A stretch of DNA of 64,000 nucleotides from assembly GCA_023678885.1 (NCBI GenBank), contig CM042955.1, forward strand, positions 30,970,088-31,034,087. The letters are read 5' to 3'. The notes under the pieces are model-generated. The model made no database searches. It was not told the origin of the DNA and saw only the letters and a program-made list of their open reading frames with translations. The number at the start of each line of letters is the position of its first letter. The first letter of the stretch is position 1. Below, piece after piece: positions 44,462 through 56,049 of this stretch. The DNA is from Pogostemon cablin. Its lineage: Eukaryota > Streptophyta > Magnoliopsida > Lamiales > Lamiaceae. The position numbers were made by a program, and so were the translations under genes.

Positions 44462-46286
44462 TGATGCGCGTTTTTTTTGCACGTAAAATTAATCCCCAAG
44501 TATTAAAGATATCAGTTGCATCTTAAGCAAGCGACCAAGTGAATTATCGAACCCAAAGGACGGCGTATTATCAATTTAATTATTTATTAAATTAATTAAG
44601 ACGAAGTGACAATAAAGATTGATGATTTTATTATTAAACTACTAAATAATTAATTAAAATAATAAATAAAATAAAATATCACTCGAAGATTACGAAAGTG
44701 GATCAAGTAGGAGAATAGGTTGCCATAGGATAATCCAATTTCACGCATTAATTTTTCTTCCATGTGTTGATGTCCGACTCTGCCTTGTGGAATATGGATT
44801 CATCACTAAACTCTGCATATTTACTCTATAGACACAAGTAAACATGCATGTAACACGTGTGAATAACCTCGGAGCAAGAGATATTATTCCACCCCCCTTT
44901 CTAGGTACTATCAGTATTAATTATTTTCCTGGCCAATTAGTACTCTAACCCGATATGATCTCCCTTTATAGGTACTATAAAATTTTCCTCTTTATCCAAC
45001 TTAATAATCCGAATTCAATTCAATTAATAAGTATTCATATATGATAGTTCTAATGAAGCTTCGGAGTCCCCTCACATAGGATTATAACATGGAATCATGT
45101 TCAGTGGAGAACACACTCAATCTACAACCAAGATATATATTCAGACTCTATATACCAATTGAAGATGCACAAAACGACCGTGAATATTGATTAAAAATAT
45201 GCAGTCATATATAAAATAAATCCACAAGTAGTGTTGTATGGAGTTTACATATGAACGTTCAATTAATTCGTAAAAACCTTCACAACCCTAGTTCTACCAA
45301 AAAGGCTCTAGCCCATGATGTTACGAAGAACAATCATGGGTGTTGGATAGATCTTACCCGGATATCTGGAAAATACAAGATAAATTAGAAAATGATAAAA
45401 ATCCTAAATTTGGGCATCGTCGCGTCCTTCTCCATCTTGAATCCTCCTCTTGGTTCTCCTCTTGATTCAGCAGATGAATTTTCAAAGTGATGGATGAATG
45501 GAGGAAAGGATCTGGATGATGGTTAGAGGATGATCCCCCCTTGTGGGGTGTAGTATGATTTGTGTTGCTCTTCAATCCAATCTAATGAATAATGATATGA
45601 TCTACATCCCCTTTTATACTTGTAAGCTCTCCTTATGGACCTTGGATGAGCTTTTTCTTGGAAAACACGAAAATACACGCAAACACACAATAGAGGTGTA
45701 AAAACACGCACAAATTCAGAAATTCTCACTGGCAGCTGCGCGACTTCACGATTTTGGGCATAACTTCAACATTTGACCTCCGATTTGAGTAATTCTAACG
45801 CTCACGCGATCCTCTCTTCCTTGGCTTTCTATCCATATAAAGAAATCACAGAAAATCCAAAATTTAGATATATAAAAAGGCATACAAAGTGGAACAGTCG
45901 TGCTGAACAGGAACAACCTGCTCGATGTCACCATTTGGATCATAACTTTCTCGTTTGAATTCCGATTGAGGTCTTCCTTATGCCAAAACGATCCCCTTTT
46001 CTATAGATTTCCAACCATATCTTACACTTCCTATTCAGAGCTTCATAAGAATACAGAAAAATTATACAAGTTGGATGTGCATTTTTCTGCATTATTGCAC
46101 AAATTGCACATTTTCTCCAACTTTGCACTTTTCACCCTTTTTCTACATAAAATATAATAAAACACCTCAAGTGCACCTTTTTCTCACATATATTGAATAT
46201 AAGATACTTGTACTAATATATAACATCAATTTCCATCAACAAGGTGTTACATTGAACACTAAAACACGCTTATTTTCCTCTCATCA
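44462..46286 (-). mobile_element. Solo LTR, Athila type
   Basis: 1825 bp. On the minus strand it begins TGATGAGAGG and ends GCGCATCA; perfect TSD ctccc (44457-44461 and 46287-46291). It contains the Athila-type phrases 'gacttcacgattttgggcataactt' (45740) and 'gatgtcaccatttggatcataacttt' (45924) as seen on the plus strand. Confidence 0.85.
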
Positions 46287-46291
46287 CTCCC

Positions 46292-48200
46292 CAGAAACAG
46301 GTGGTGGCAAAGGAAAGTTAAAGCATGACCCAAACTAGCAAAGACAGCTTGACCAATTTCCTGAGAGCCGAGTCCTGGCAGCAAATGGGAGAGAGCTGGA
46401 CTCCACGAACGAGCAGGGACAAACATGGCCGCCGTAAGGCCAGGATCAGCCTCCATCAAAGGATGAAGATCGTGAACGGGCCAAAGCTGAAACAAGCCAG
46501 CCAATCCAAGGGGACCACTCGAAGAAAATAACTCTTCGCGGGGGACATGATCCGACCGAGGCGGCAGAGGAATGAAGCTGGGCCCTACACCGTCAGCTCT
46601 AACATCCTCGAAGCCCGGCAGGACCAATGGAAACCCCTCAGGACCCAGGCGTGAGCTTGGTGCCGCCCTCGATGGACCCCCAGCCTGAGAGTCCTCTCCC
46701 ATCGGCTGCTTGTCACGATCCTCGCAGACGGAGCCACCCATCCCCACTTCAACATATGTGGCCGCCTCCTCCTGGACCCTCTCCTCGGCTCTCTCTTGTA
46801 CAACCTCACTGAAAGACCACCCTCAAGGAACTCATCGGGTCCCACCAAAGAAGAATCTTGCTCACAGGCGTCCTCCGCTCTCTCAACATGAACCACTCTC
46901 TCGGCCTGCACAGGAAAGTATTCATTAAAAGCCACATCCCAGGTAAAAAATTAGTGCTAACACGTCCTTCGAAATCTACCATGGCATCTCGGCCAAATTG
47001 GGGCATCAACCGAGTAGCCTGGAGTTTCTGGTCCCAGAGCAAATCGGGAACATTAAGAGAAAGCTCCATCCCTTCAATGGCAGTAAAGGCACGACGAAAG
47101 TTAAAAGAAAGCTCTTCCAACTCGGAGCGAGAGCGACCAGCCCAAAAATAAAAAGGTTAGCGGTCGGATAGTGATGATGAAGGATAGGGCAACAACGTAG
47201 ATATAAACCTACTAAGCGGGGAGAAATTGAAGGCATGCGACATGGGAATGACACGGCCACAATGATTTCGGCCCTCGTAACCCATGACCCAAAACCACTC
47301 CTGCTGCCAAGTACGCTGATGGCCCACATCGCTCCAGACGAATAAGGACCACACCCCTTGATGTACTCGTAGGTACTAATAAGCCAACGCTCTGTGATCA
47401 CGCATACAACTCGACACTCTGCGATCACGCACACAACTCAGAACATAGTTCACATCTTCCACAGTAGGAGAGGAACAACCTTTGTCATGAAGAAGGTCGA
47501 GCAACCATAATAGGTTGGCCCAGGTAGATAGTTTCAGTTGCATGGGGGCTTTTTCCCAAAAACTGAGCAGGCAGCAAACTAAGGGAGGTAAGAAAAATCG
47601 AATGCCCACCCCCAGCATGGCCAGGTTTGCCGCAATCAACCCCTCAGGGAGGCGACTTGCCAAGAATCCAAGCTATACCACAGCAAAATGGGCCCCGAAT
47701 AAGGAAAATAAAAGGTTGCCACCTCAACGTCACCATCCCGCAGCTGGGTGGGGACATCATTGGCAGCAACCCCACGAGGAACTATAACTCTATCCGTCCG
47801 GGGATTAGAAAGTCAAAAGGAACTCAAACTGGCACTAGCACTGTAGCAGAAGAAGAGCCCCACACATCAATATGCGGAACCACCCTGCGAGGCCCCCTGT
47901 AGCTCATGATATTGACAGAAGCTCCATCACCGCAAAAGGGAAGGAAGCGACATCGAAACCCTACCGCTCGTAGTGGTTAAGGGAAGGCACCGCGAGAGGG
48001 CGCCACCATCACTCTCCCCGTCACTGTCACTTAGCTCTTAGGATGATTGGGAACTCGCCGAAAAATTAGGTATGGGACAAAAAGAGAATAACAACAGCAG
48101 AAAAATGGTGAATGGACGTAAAGAAGCCATAAGAAAGGAAGGAGCACAAGGAAATCAAGTGAAAAGTTTGCCAGAAAAGGGAATTTGAAGTGATGGATAC
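46292..48200 (-). pseudogene. Antisense gene B of the Tat element (Transposase_28-like)
   Basis: The minus-strand reading is broken by frameshifts. Near 47650-47380: 'MASRLPEGLIAANLAMLGVGIRFFLPPLVCCLLSFWEKAPMQLKLSTWANLLWLLDL'. Then 'QQEWFWVMGYEGRNHCGRVIPMS' (about 47310-47240), 'PRNFRRAFTAIEGMELSLNVPDLLWDQKL' and, at 46750-46260, an acidic/Pro-rich part. The hydrophobic block followed by a W-F-W-x motif resembles the 'putative gypsy type transposon' family (PF04195-like) found in 3' antisense ORFs of Tat elements. Function unknown. Confidence 0.55.
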
Positions 48201-48214
48201 TTGTCCACCAACAC

Positions 48215-48234
48215 ACCCTATTTATAGCAAAAAT
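48215..48234 (-). promoter_or_regulatory. TATA box of antisense gene B
   Basis: The minus strand reads tttgctataaatagggtgtg, a strong plant TATA box, followed within 200 bases by the first antisense reading frame. It is inside the element, not in an LTR. Confidence 0.6.
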
Positions 48235-48529
48235 AAACAACAGGAAAAGACTTTGGAGCCAAAGCCACGTGCCCTAGAAGAGCGTGTGGAACCAAAGGGG
48301 AAATGAAATCCTATAATCGGGAAGGTAAAAGGTTACAAAATGGCAGTTGCTCATTAATAAAGAGAATTAGTAGGATAGTGGGGGGTTAATGATAGATAAT
48401 CATTACCCTACTCAATAAAACCGCATCAATCAAACCAATATTTATTTATCATAAAAAGATGTGACAGAAATACAAGTCCCAAAGTCAAAAAACAGGGAAG
48501 AGAAAAACTATGGATGGGGCCTATCCAAA
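48235..48529. other. Spacer between antisense genes A and B
   Basis: No coding frame; presumably promoter of gene B and 3' end of gene A. Contains 'ccacgtg' (G-box type) at about 48267. Confidence 0.4.
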
Positions 48530-50950
48530 GCAGAGCTGCCCGTCTTGCTGGAAGAAGCACCCGTCGCCAAGTTTATAAAAAGAAAGACCAAGGAAGAACC
48601 CAAAGGAGAAAAAATAATGCTAAAGGTATTCCAGTTCACTCAGCTAGGAAGCTGAACGCTTGCTATGTGGCTCTTCAAAGCCACCCGCAGAATGTCCAGC
48701 TGGGCATTACCCTCCTCCAAACCCAAAATCTGAGTGCTTTCGCATAAAGCCTTGCAGTATTCTACGACCGCGGCGACGGCGTGCTCCTCGACCAAGGTAG
48801 CATAAAAGCTTCCTCGCGCGACCGTCTACACACGGTCGAGCTTTGCAGCTACTTTTGCCAACTGTTCACTGTCTCGGTGAACTTCCTCGGCCAAATCATT
48901 TTGAGCCTTGGCCAACAATTCGGAGACCTCGGCTCAGCTCTGTAAAGACTGCTGGAGACGCTCCTCGGATTACCTTAAGGCCTCATGTGTCGCGGTCAGT
49001 TGACCTTGAAGATGCTGGCGGGTAGAAACCAGCACACTCCTCTTAGTCAGAGAACTCACGATTAAGTCATGCACCTTGCCAAGGTACATGGATGTCCGAG
49101 AAGTATAGCTCATTGCCGCGAGTGCAGCATTCGCCAAGTCCAACTGGCCCATCATGGCATCTTCCTCCCGAGTCAGTACAGTCTGAATCGCATCTATGGC
49201 GGCTCAAGCATAATCAGGCAGCCTGTTGGCCAAGAAAGGAGGGCGCTTGGAGCGATGCATGTTTGTCAAAATTGCTGGGAGGGAGGCTCCCCCAGTCAGC
49301 ACCGAAACCTCCTCCAATATCCTCCTAGGAAAAAGCGGAGTCTACCTGAAAGTGACGTGGCTGGCACAGTAAGGATGCCGCCGACAGACATCTCCTCAAC
49401 ACGAGCGTGCTTCGCCCCCTCTGCATCCTCTCGACCAACATCTCCATCCGAGGGAGAATACCTAACCCCACACTGCTCCGGTCGAGTTGAGACAGCGGGG
49501 ACCAAGAAAAAGGCGGGGACAGACCGCCAGTCACCAGCATAGATCAGAGGGTCTTCTCGGGACTCTGCACAAGATGAGCATGATCAACCTAAAAAAATAA
49601 AGAGGGAATTAAACCAGAATTAGGCGAAGGAAATACCCTTCAGAGCACCCTCAGCCAGTCGGTAATGAGCTCCTGTCACTTCCGCCATCTCGCCTAAATC
49701 AAGCCTTAGGTCATTGTTCAATGCGGTGTCCAAACCAACCACTGCGGCCACCACTGGAAGAAGCCTCTGCTCGGACCCCAACTCATTAACAACGATAGCC
49801 ACCTCGTGAGAACTCGGGGGCTCAGATTCATCCAACCCCGAGGTAGAAACGATGATTATTGTCCCTAGCCATTCATTCACGCCCTCGACAGTGCTGGCCA
49901 GATCGAAAACCATCACGAGGATGTCCTGAGATTCTTCTGTGGACGGCCGCAATCTAGAACGAGTCCAGTCGGACTCTGCTGATCCCTTTAGTTTCAACAG
50001 CTCCGAGAGAGTCACCAACTTAGAATGATCCTGCTCAACGGAAGAAGTCGCAGCGAACTCGAAGGCCAACCTTTTGAACTCGATCGTCATGCTTTCCTCG
50101 GTCGGAATTTTTATACCTAAAAAAATACCCACCGAATAAGAGGACAATCGGATAGAGCGATTCCAAGGGAAAGAAATAAAAGAATTTTGCCTTCCCGGGT
50201 GACCTGGAAAGACGGGAATACGTGAATGCTCAGGGCACCCCAATTGTCGGAGGCCCAGAACCATCCCTCTTTCCAACCCTTGATGGAAGAATGCCGGCCA
50301 GTAATCACCAACCCCGCCCGACACTTTCAGACTGTAATAGCCAATGGACTGATGCTCCGCCACCGGCAAAAATAAATAATCAAACTTAAAGGTGGAATGA
50401 TAGGAATAGCCCCTACCCCAAAAATAAAGCACCAGGCCCACAGGGTAGCCCATGCGTTCGGCGACAGCTGAGCCGACGCCAATTTTCAGTGAGCCAAAAG
50501 GTTGGCGAAATATCGATGCAAAGGGAGATGGAATCTGACCGTGAAGATATCTGAATTAACCGCCACACAGCCCTTTGGATGATGATTGGAGAACTACTTC
50601 AGGTCAGGCTGGCGATACTCCACGCCCGGTGCCCCGTACAAAATCCTGGCCTCTTTCACTTTCACCTCTGTCACCATCGAAACCAGCAAATGCGCTAGGA
50701 ACCCGCTATACTCCACCTATTTTTTCTCCTTCCCCTTCAATGACTTGGAAGATGACGGCGTAGCACCAGTGCTCCGTCCGGAGGAGCCCTCTGAAAGACC
50801 ATGGCTGCCTTCCCCCGTCATCTCACTCATTTTCTGGCAGAAGAGTAAGAAGCAGAACGCGAAGGGACAGAAGGACAGAAAAAAGTTGGAAAGTGACAAA
50901 ACTGGTAGAAGAGGTGACAATAAATAGAGGGCGTCCCGAGTAACCAACTG
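48530..50950 (-). pseudogene. Antisense gene A of the Tat element (Transposase_28-like)
   Basis: Minus-strand reading from about 50947: 'MTGEGSHGLSEGSSGRSTGATPSSSKSLKGKEKK', then in shifted frames 'HPKGCVAVNSDIFTVRFHLPLHRYFANLLAHW' and 'AQLSPNAWATLWAWCFIFGVGAIP', followed by 'EGWFWASDNWGALSIHVFPSF'. This order matches the plant 'putative gypsy type transposon' family (PF04195-like). The longest open piece is 50453-49620 (277 codons). A coiled-coil tail lies at 49155-48660 ('HQHLQGQLTATHEALR', 'EVSELLAKAQNDLAEEVHRDSEQLAKVAAKLDRV'). It has the same layout as gene B, so the two appear to be a tandem duplication. Role unknown. Confidence 0.55.
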
Positions 50951-51079
50951 ACATGACGGCTGTTAGGAGAAGATATTTGAAAAGACGTGGCAAAATTCAA
51001 TCAACACGCTTTTTGAAAGCAGCGCTAGGGTTGGCTTCCACTATGGGCCACGGCCCATAATAGAACCCGGTGGCTAATG

Positions 51080-51183
51080 TGGATGGGCATAATAGACTCG
51101 GCCCACTAAGATCAGAATCAAAGGCCCAGATCAACTAAAGCCCAACTCCGTTAGAGGGACCTGCCAGTCCCAAAACCACCCAC
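51080..51183 (+). repeat. 3' LTR of the Tat-like element, first part
   Basis: tggatgggcataatagactcgg... to ccacccac; corresponds to the first 104 bases of the 5' LTR (36674). Confidence 0.9.
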
Positions 51184-52731
51184 TGATGAGTGATATTTTC
51201 ACCTAGATTTTAGTGTCTTTTTATGTATGTTTTCATATTATTTTATCCGTATTTATGTGTATTTTAGTTATGTTTTTTGTTTTTGGAAAAATGTGTGTGA
51301 ATGAGCTTAAACGTATGATTTTCAGACAAAGATCCTAGACGCGAAAAGGAACACGTAGGAAAAAGCGGATCTCAATTCGGAGTTGAAACGAGGGAGAACG
51401 AGTCGAAACAAAATTGTAGAAATAGGGGTTGCACCAACACGGGTGGCCATTTCAAGTACACGAGTTGTGTCGTGCTACACGAGTCGTGTACTACAAACGG
51501 GCCTGTAGGAGATGGCCGTGCGACGATATCAGAACGTACAACATGACTATTCCTTGGTCATGTTGCAGCACATGACCCATGTTGCAGCACACGAGTCGTG
51601 TTGTTGCAGGATCAGAAACATATCAGAACCCTTCTAGAAGCTTCCCATGGGGTATAAATACACAATACTTCAATATTTGATCAGATTTCGATGGTTTTGC
51701 CCTGCACACATACATCACACACCATTTCCTCTATTTTACACCATCATCTTCATCCATTCTTCATCCATACCATTTACCATCATCCCACCATCAAATCCAC
51801 CATCCATTTGAGGACAAGAAACAAGGAATAGAGGAGAATTGCAAAGGAGAGAAGAAGATCACCATTGGAGGCATTCAAGGGAGTCTTCATCTATACTTTG
51901 TATTGAATCCTATTGTTTATCATGTTTTGTAAGGATCTTAATGTCTATGTTAATGTTCTTATGAATATGGTAGGCTAATCTCCCTTGTGAGATTAGCAAC
52001 ATGAGAGTTGTTAGATAATTTTGGGATTTGTGTATTTGAATTCATATGTTGATTGGGTTAATGGATTTTCTATCATTGATGTTTGAGATCTTGAGGTTTA
52101 TGATGATTTGTGTGTTTAGTTGTTCTAAATATATGATTAGATTGAGAAATCAATTATATGCTTAGGATAATTGAGTGAATCATTTCATCAAACACTTCAT
52201 GTGCATTATAAATTGTAAAGAGATTGAGAAATCCTTTAGAATTTAGAACCCTTTGATAGAACATGTGATTGGTTTGATCGAGAGGTTGATTAATTGTGTG
52301 AAGGGGCTATCATTTCAAGCTTAGTACCTAGTTGGAATTATTTGAGTGAGAACCAATCCTTTGAACTATTCGATATTCATATCCTATCCATCTCGAGAGG
52401 GAATTTAGGTGAACTTAGTATGACCCTTAGTCTTATAACCATGATTCATATGAATTTGATGCATGTATCCTAGAATTTCCACTTCTTGATTGTTGTTAAT
52501 CTCACTTTTACTTAAATTGGAAAATCACCCTACATCTATCTATCTTGTTTGTTGATCATTGCATGCTTGATTGTTTTGATTTATTTTATTTACTTGTTTG
52601 ATCCCTACCAATTGATGATTAGTCTCTATAAAATTATAAGAAACATGAGATCGCTTAAGCACTAGTACCTACCTCCCTGTGGTTCGATAAATTATTTTAA
52701 TTGGTCATCCCTACTACAAAATGGATAATCA
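51184..52731 (+). repeat. 5' LTR of the Athila-like element
   Basis: TATA box ggtataaata at 51651-51660. The U3/R region has repeated cacgagtcgtg/cacgagttgtg palindromic motifs (51470-51600). It ends gataatca at 52731. Confidence 0.95.
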
Positions 52732-52733
52732 AA

Positions 52734-52752
52734 TGGCGCCGTTGCTAGGGAG
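52734..52752 (+). promoter_or_regulatory. Primer-binding site, tRNA-Asp type
   Basis: tggcgccgttgctagggag; the first 12 bases match the complement of the plant tRNA-Asp 3' end. Two bases after the LTR. Confidence 0.85.
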
Positions 52753-52989
52753 GCAACGGTTGCTAGTAGCTTGAAAAAGGATCGTTTCGAGTGATCTTAA
52801 TAGAGACATTTATTTTATTTTATTTTTTTTTACTTGTATTTGCTTTGAAAATCTTGTTCTAACTTCTCTCATTTTTGAAGGTATACGCAAACAAGATCTA
52901 AGAGGAAACAAGTAGAACCTATTGATTGGGAGATTGAGCATACTTTAAGAAGAAGGAGAAAGGAGAACAAAATCAAAAACAGTGATCTA

Positions 52990-55677
52990 ATGGAGAATGT
53001 TCACGGAGATAATCGTGTGGAGATAGAGCATGATGGGGAAGGAGGACAACATGTGAACGTGCAAGACAACGCACCTCAATTCAATGTCAATCCTCCTCAA
53101 CATGCCCATCAAAATCATGGAGCTTTCAACAACCAAGCATTGCTTCAACAAATGGTGCAACAAGTTTTAGTGCAACAAGGATATCCACAAGCTTTTGCTC
53201 CTCCTCAACAAGCATATGTGCCACCACCACCACCTCCGGTGCAACACAAAATTCACAATGATCAAAGGGTGATTCGAGATTTCTTTATACCGAGGGCGAT
53301 GCCACATATAATGGGACCACCAATCAACGCCAACAACTTTGAAATTAAAGCGGGCTTGATTTCTATGGTGAGAGACCAACAATTTGGTGAAACTCCAAAT
53401 GAGGATCCGAATGCACATTTAGCTCAATTAATTGAGATTGCTAATACGGTGAAGATGAACAGGGTGAGTGAGGATTCTATACGGATGAATTTGTTCCCGT
53501 TTTCATTGAGGAATAGAGCTCGAACATGGCTATCTACCATTACACTTGGTACGTGCAACACATGGGATGAACTTGCACAAATGTTCTTGAACAAGTACTT
53601 TTTGTCTTTTAAAATGCTTCAAATGAAGAGCTTGATCACTCAATTCAAGAAAATGTCTCAAGAAAGTTTTTATGAAGCGTGGGAACGATTTAAAGATATG
53701 CTACGCAAGTGTCCACAATATGGCTTTCCGGAAAATCAACAAGTGGGGTTTTTCTATCAAGGTTTGGTAAATGGTCAAAGAGTGTTTGTTAATGCTTCGG
53801 CTGGTGGATCCGTACTTGGTGTGACTCCGAAAAGGGCCATAAGAATATTTGATGAGATAGCTACAAATGTGTACCAATGGACATCGGAGCGAGTAAGTGG
53901 ATGCTATGGTTTTGAGAGTTTTGATCAAGGGCAACAATTTAGTGTGAAGAGTGCTAGTGTTGATCCAAGTATACCAAGCATGGAAAAGATAGTGGCAGAG
54001 GTAATGAAACAAATAAGCTTGAACCAAGGTATGAATAATCAAGGAGCAAATATGGTTGAAGGGCTTCAAGTTGAGCAAGGTGTGCCTCCTTCGAATATTG
54101 TGAATAGAGAACAATGGGCCAACTCTATGCCACGTGTGGAAGATGTGTCATACATGCATGGAAGAAACTACCAAGGGAATTACCAAAATAATTTCCAAGG
54201 TAGTTTCAACCAAAGTCAAGGGAAGTATCCACCAAGGCAAGGAGGTTTTACTAGTCAAGGTAGTGGAAGCTCATACCCACAACAACAAAGGCAAGGGAAC
54301 TTCTTCTACTCTAATCAAAGCAATGCGGTTGCTTATCCTCCGGGATATCAACCAGGGGCCAAGGCACCAAACAATGAGGGAAGAGCATCGATTGATGAGC
54401 TACTTGAACAATTGATAGCATCTAACAAAGCTCGAGATGAAGCTTTGAAAAAGACGAAAGAAGCAAATGAAAAGAGGATCAAAGCTTTGGAGTATAATGT
54501 GGGACAAATTACAAGTACCTTGAGTGCTCAACAAAAATGGAAGTTTCCGGCCACACCTGAGGTCAATCCGAAAGCTCAATGTTTGTTTGTTGATACGAAA
54601 GAGGAACAAAAGGTTGAAGAAGGGTTGGTGGAAAGTAAGGTTGGTGAAAAAAATAAAAAGCTAAGTAAGAAAGAAGAGAAGGGGCCTAAGTGGATACCTA
54701 AGTGGAAAAGGGTGCAAGAGAAAAAGAAAGTGGAGGAGAAGGTGAAAGAAGAGGAGTACAAACGTGATTATTGGGGTATTCCGATCACTCCATTCCCTAT
54801 TCCCTATCCACAAATATTTGTAAAAGAGGAGAAGAAAAAGGAGTTTGAGGAACATGTGAAGAATCTCAAGAAAACGTATGAGGAGAAAAGAAAAGAAGAG
54901 CAACCCAAAGCAAGTGAATCAGTGCATAAGGAGAGGCCTACAAAAGTTGATGATCCGGAGAAGTTCATAATTCCTTATGATTTTGAAGGGAAAAGTACTC
55001 TTGATGCATTGTGTGACTTGGGGGCAAGCGTCAACGTGATGTCTCATGCCACGTTCAAAGACCTTAAAATTGAAGAGCTAAAGCCTACTACTATCCGTCT
55101 TGAAGTGGTAAATGGAGAAGTTGTGAAGCCACTAGAGATTGTTGAAGACGTGGAGGTGAAAGTGAAAGGGCTAACTTTCCCGGTCGACTTCATAGTGTTA
55201 GAAGTGAAGGCGGACCGTCGAGTTCCACTCATTTTGGGAAGGCCATTTCTAGCTACCAGAAGAGCGAAAATTGATGTTGGTAGAGAAGAGTTATCCTTGA
55301 GCTCAAAAGGAAAAAGTGTCACATTCTTGTGCAATAAGGAAAAAGGAGCCAAGTCTCATTTGAAGCCTCCGGATGATTTCATGGATCATGACTCTATTCT
55401 CTTTGACAATTTAAATTCATTTCTTCATGATTATATAAAAATGTCAAATTCTAACATGTCTTCTTGTGATATTGATAGGAAGAAAGCTCCGGGCCTCGAT
55501 TTTTGGAAAATAGACAAAGGAGAAAGAGGAAGTATACTAGATTCACTTCTTGATGATGACTTGATACTTGTAAGTAAAAATGGTGAAGTTGAGCTAGTGG
55601 ACAAGAAGAGGGCTAAGCAAATGTTCAAAGTGAGGATGCGAGGAGAGAGTGTGATGGACCATCCTTTGGTCCAATGA
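52990..55677 (+). CDS. Gag-protease polyprotein of the Athila-like element
   Basis: 895 codons, intact. Residues about 40-95 are Q/P-rich (a run of proline). Residues about 95-300 are the Retrotrans_gag capsid domain ('IRDFFIPRAMPHIMGPPI', 'FPFSLRNRARTWLSTI', 'TWDELAQMFLNKYF', 'ESFYEAWERFKDMLRKCPQYGF', 'FYQGLVNG'). A Q/G/N-rich stretch (about 385-460) and a K/E-rich coiled region (about 470-665) follow; no CCHC knuckle. The protease starts at about residue 658 with active-site D676 in 'CDLGASVNVM' (Asp-Leu-Gly instead of Asp-Ser/Thr-Gly, as usual in Athila) and 'PLILGRPFLATRRAKIDV'. It stops after 'VMDHPLVQ', where full Athila elements go on into RT. Upstream of the first ATG an in-frame basic segment (TRSKRKQVEPIDWE...) is open back to about 52880, so the original start may have been lost or lies beyond a splice. 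Confidence 0.95.
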   Translation: MENVHGDNRVEIEHDGEGGQHVNVQDNAPQFNVNPPQHAHQNHGAFNNQALLQQMVQQVLVQQGYPQAFAPPQQAYVPPPPPPVQHKIHNDQRVIRDFFIPRAMPHIMGPPINANNFEIKAGLISMVRDQQFGETPNEDPNAHLAQLIEIANTVKMNRVSEDSIRMNLFPFSLRNRARTWLSTITLGTCNTWDELAQMFLNKYFLSFKMLQMKSLITQFKKMSQESFYEAWERFKDMLRKCPQYGFPENQQVGFFYQGLVNGQRVFVNASAGGSVLGVTPKRAIRIFDEIATNVYQWTSERVSGCYGFESFDQGQQFSVKSASVDPSIPSMEKIVAEVMKQISLNQGMNNQGANMVEGLQVEQGVPPSNIVNREQWANSMPRVEDVSYMHGRNYQGNYQNNFQGSFNQSQGKYPPRQGGFTSQGSGSSYPQQQRQGNFFYSNQSNAVAYPPGYQPGAKAPNNEGRASIDELLEQLIASNKARDEALKKTKEANEKRIKALEYNVGQITSTLSAQQKWKFPATPEVNPKAQCLFVDTKEEQKVEEGLVESKVGEKNKKLSKKEEKGPKWIPKWKRVQEKKKVEEKVKEEEYKRDYWGIPITPFPIPYPQIFVKEEKKKEFEEHVKNLKKTYEEKRKEEQPKASESVHKERPTKVDDPEKFIIPYDFEGKSTLDALCDLGASVNVMSHATFKDLKIEELKPTTIRLEVVNGEVVKPLEIVEDVEVKVKGLTFPVDFIVLEVKADRRVPLILGRPFLATRRAKIDVGREELSLSSKGKSVTFLCNKEKGAKSHLKPPDDFMDHDSILFDNLNSFLHDYIKMSNSNMSSCDIDRKKAPGLDFWKIDKGERGSILDSLLDDDLILVSKNGEVELVDKKRAKQMFKVRMRGESVMDHPLVQ

Positions 55678-55865
55678 GCGTAAAAATTTCGTCCTGCTTG
55701 AAGACGTTGAACTTAGCGCTAAATGGGAGGCAACCCATTCTTTTTATCTTTTGATGCTTGTTTGTATTTTTATCTTGTAGGTGGATTGTTCTTGTGAGAA
55801 AGACGTATTGAAGAAAAGAGTAGTGCTTTATGGATTCAATTATACATGTCACACCACTTGTTGCA

Positions 55866-55903
55866 AACTTAATTCTCGACTCTTTTCTCGAGTTAAGTTT
55901 GGA
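55866..55903 (+). promoter_or_regulatory. Hairpin followed by TTTGGAGG
   Basis: aacttaattctcga and tcgagttaagtt pair (with a two-base bulge) and run directly into tggagg. Same design as 20124-20160. Confidence 0.5.
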
Positions 55904-56011
55904 GGACTAGTGTGTGGTGGACATTGCTCAATTCGTTGGATTGATGTGTTTACTTCTCCACAAGAAGATCATCAATGAAAACTACAAGGGTAAGTCACAC
56001 CGCTTTTTGCA

Positions 56012-56049
56012 AACTTAAGTCTCAACTTGTTTCGATTTAAGTTTGGGGG
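56012..56049 (+). promoter_or_regulatory. Hairpin followed by TTTGGGGGG
   Basis: aacttaa (56012-56018) pairs with ttaagtt (56037-56043), directly followed by tggggggag. A polypurine-like tract well inside the element, 1.8 kb before the true one. Confidence 0.55.

Noticed and set aside
45354..46157. Several small frames between 45.3 and 46.2 kb
   Set aside because: All lie within the Athila-type solo LTR and have no conserved features.
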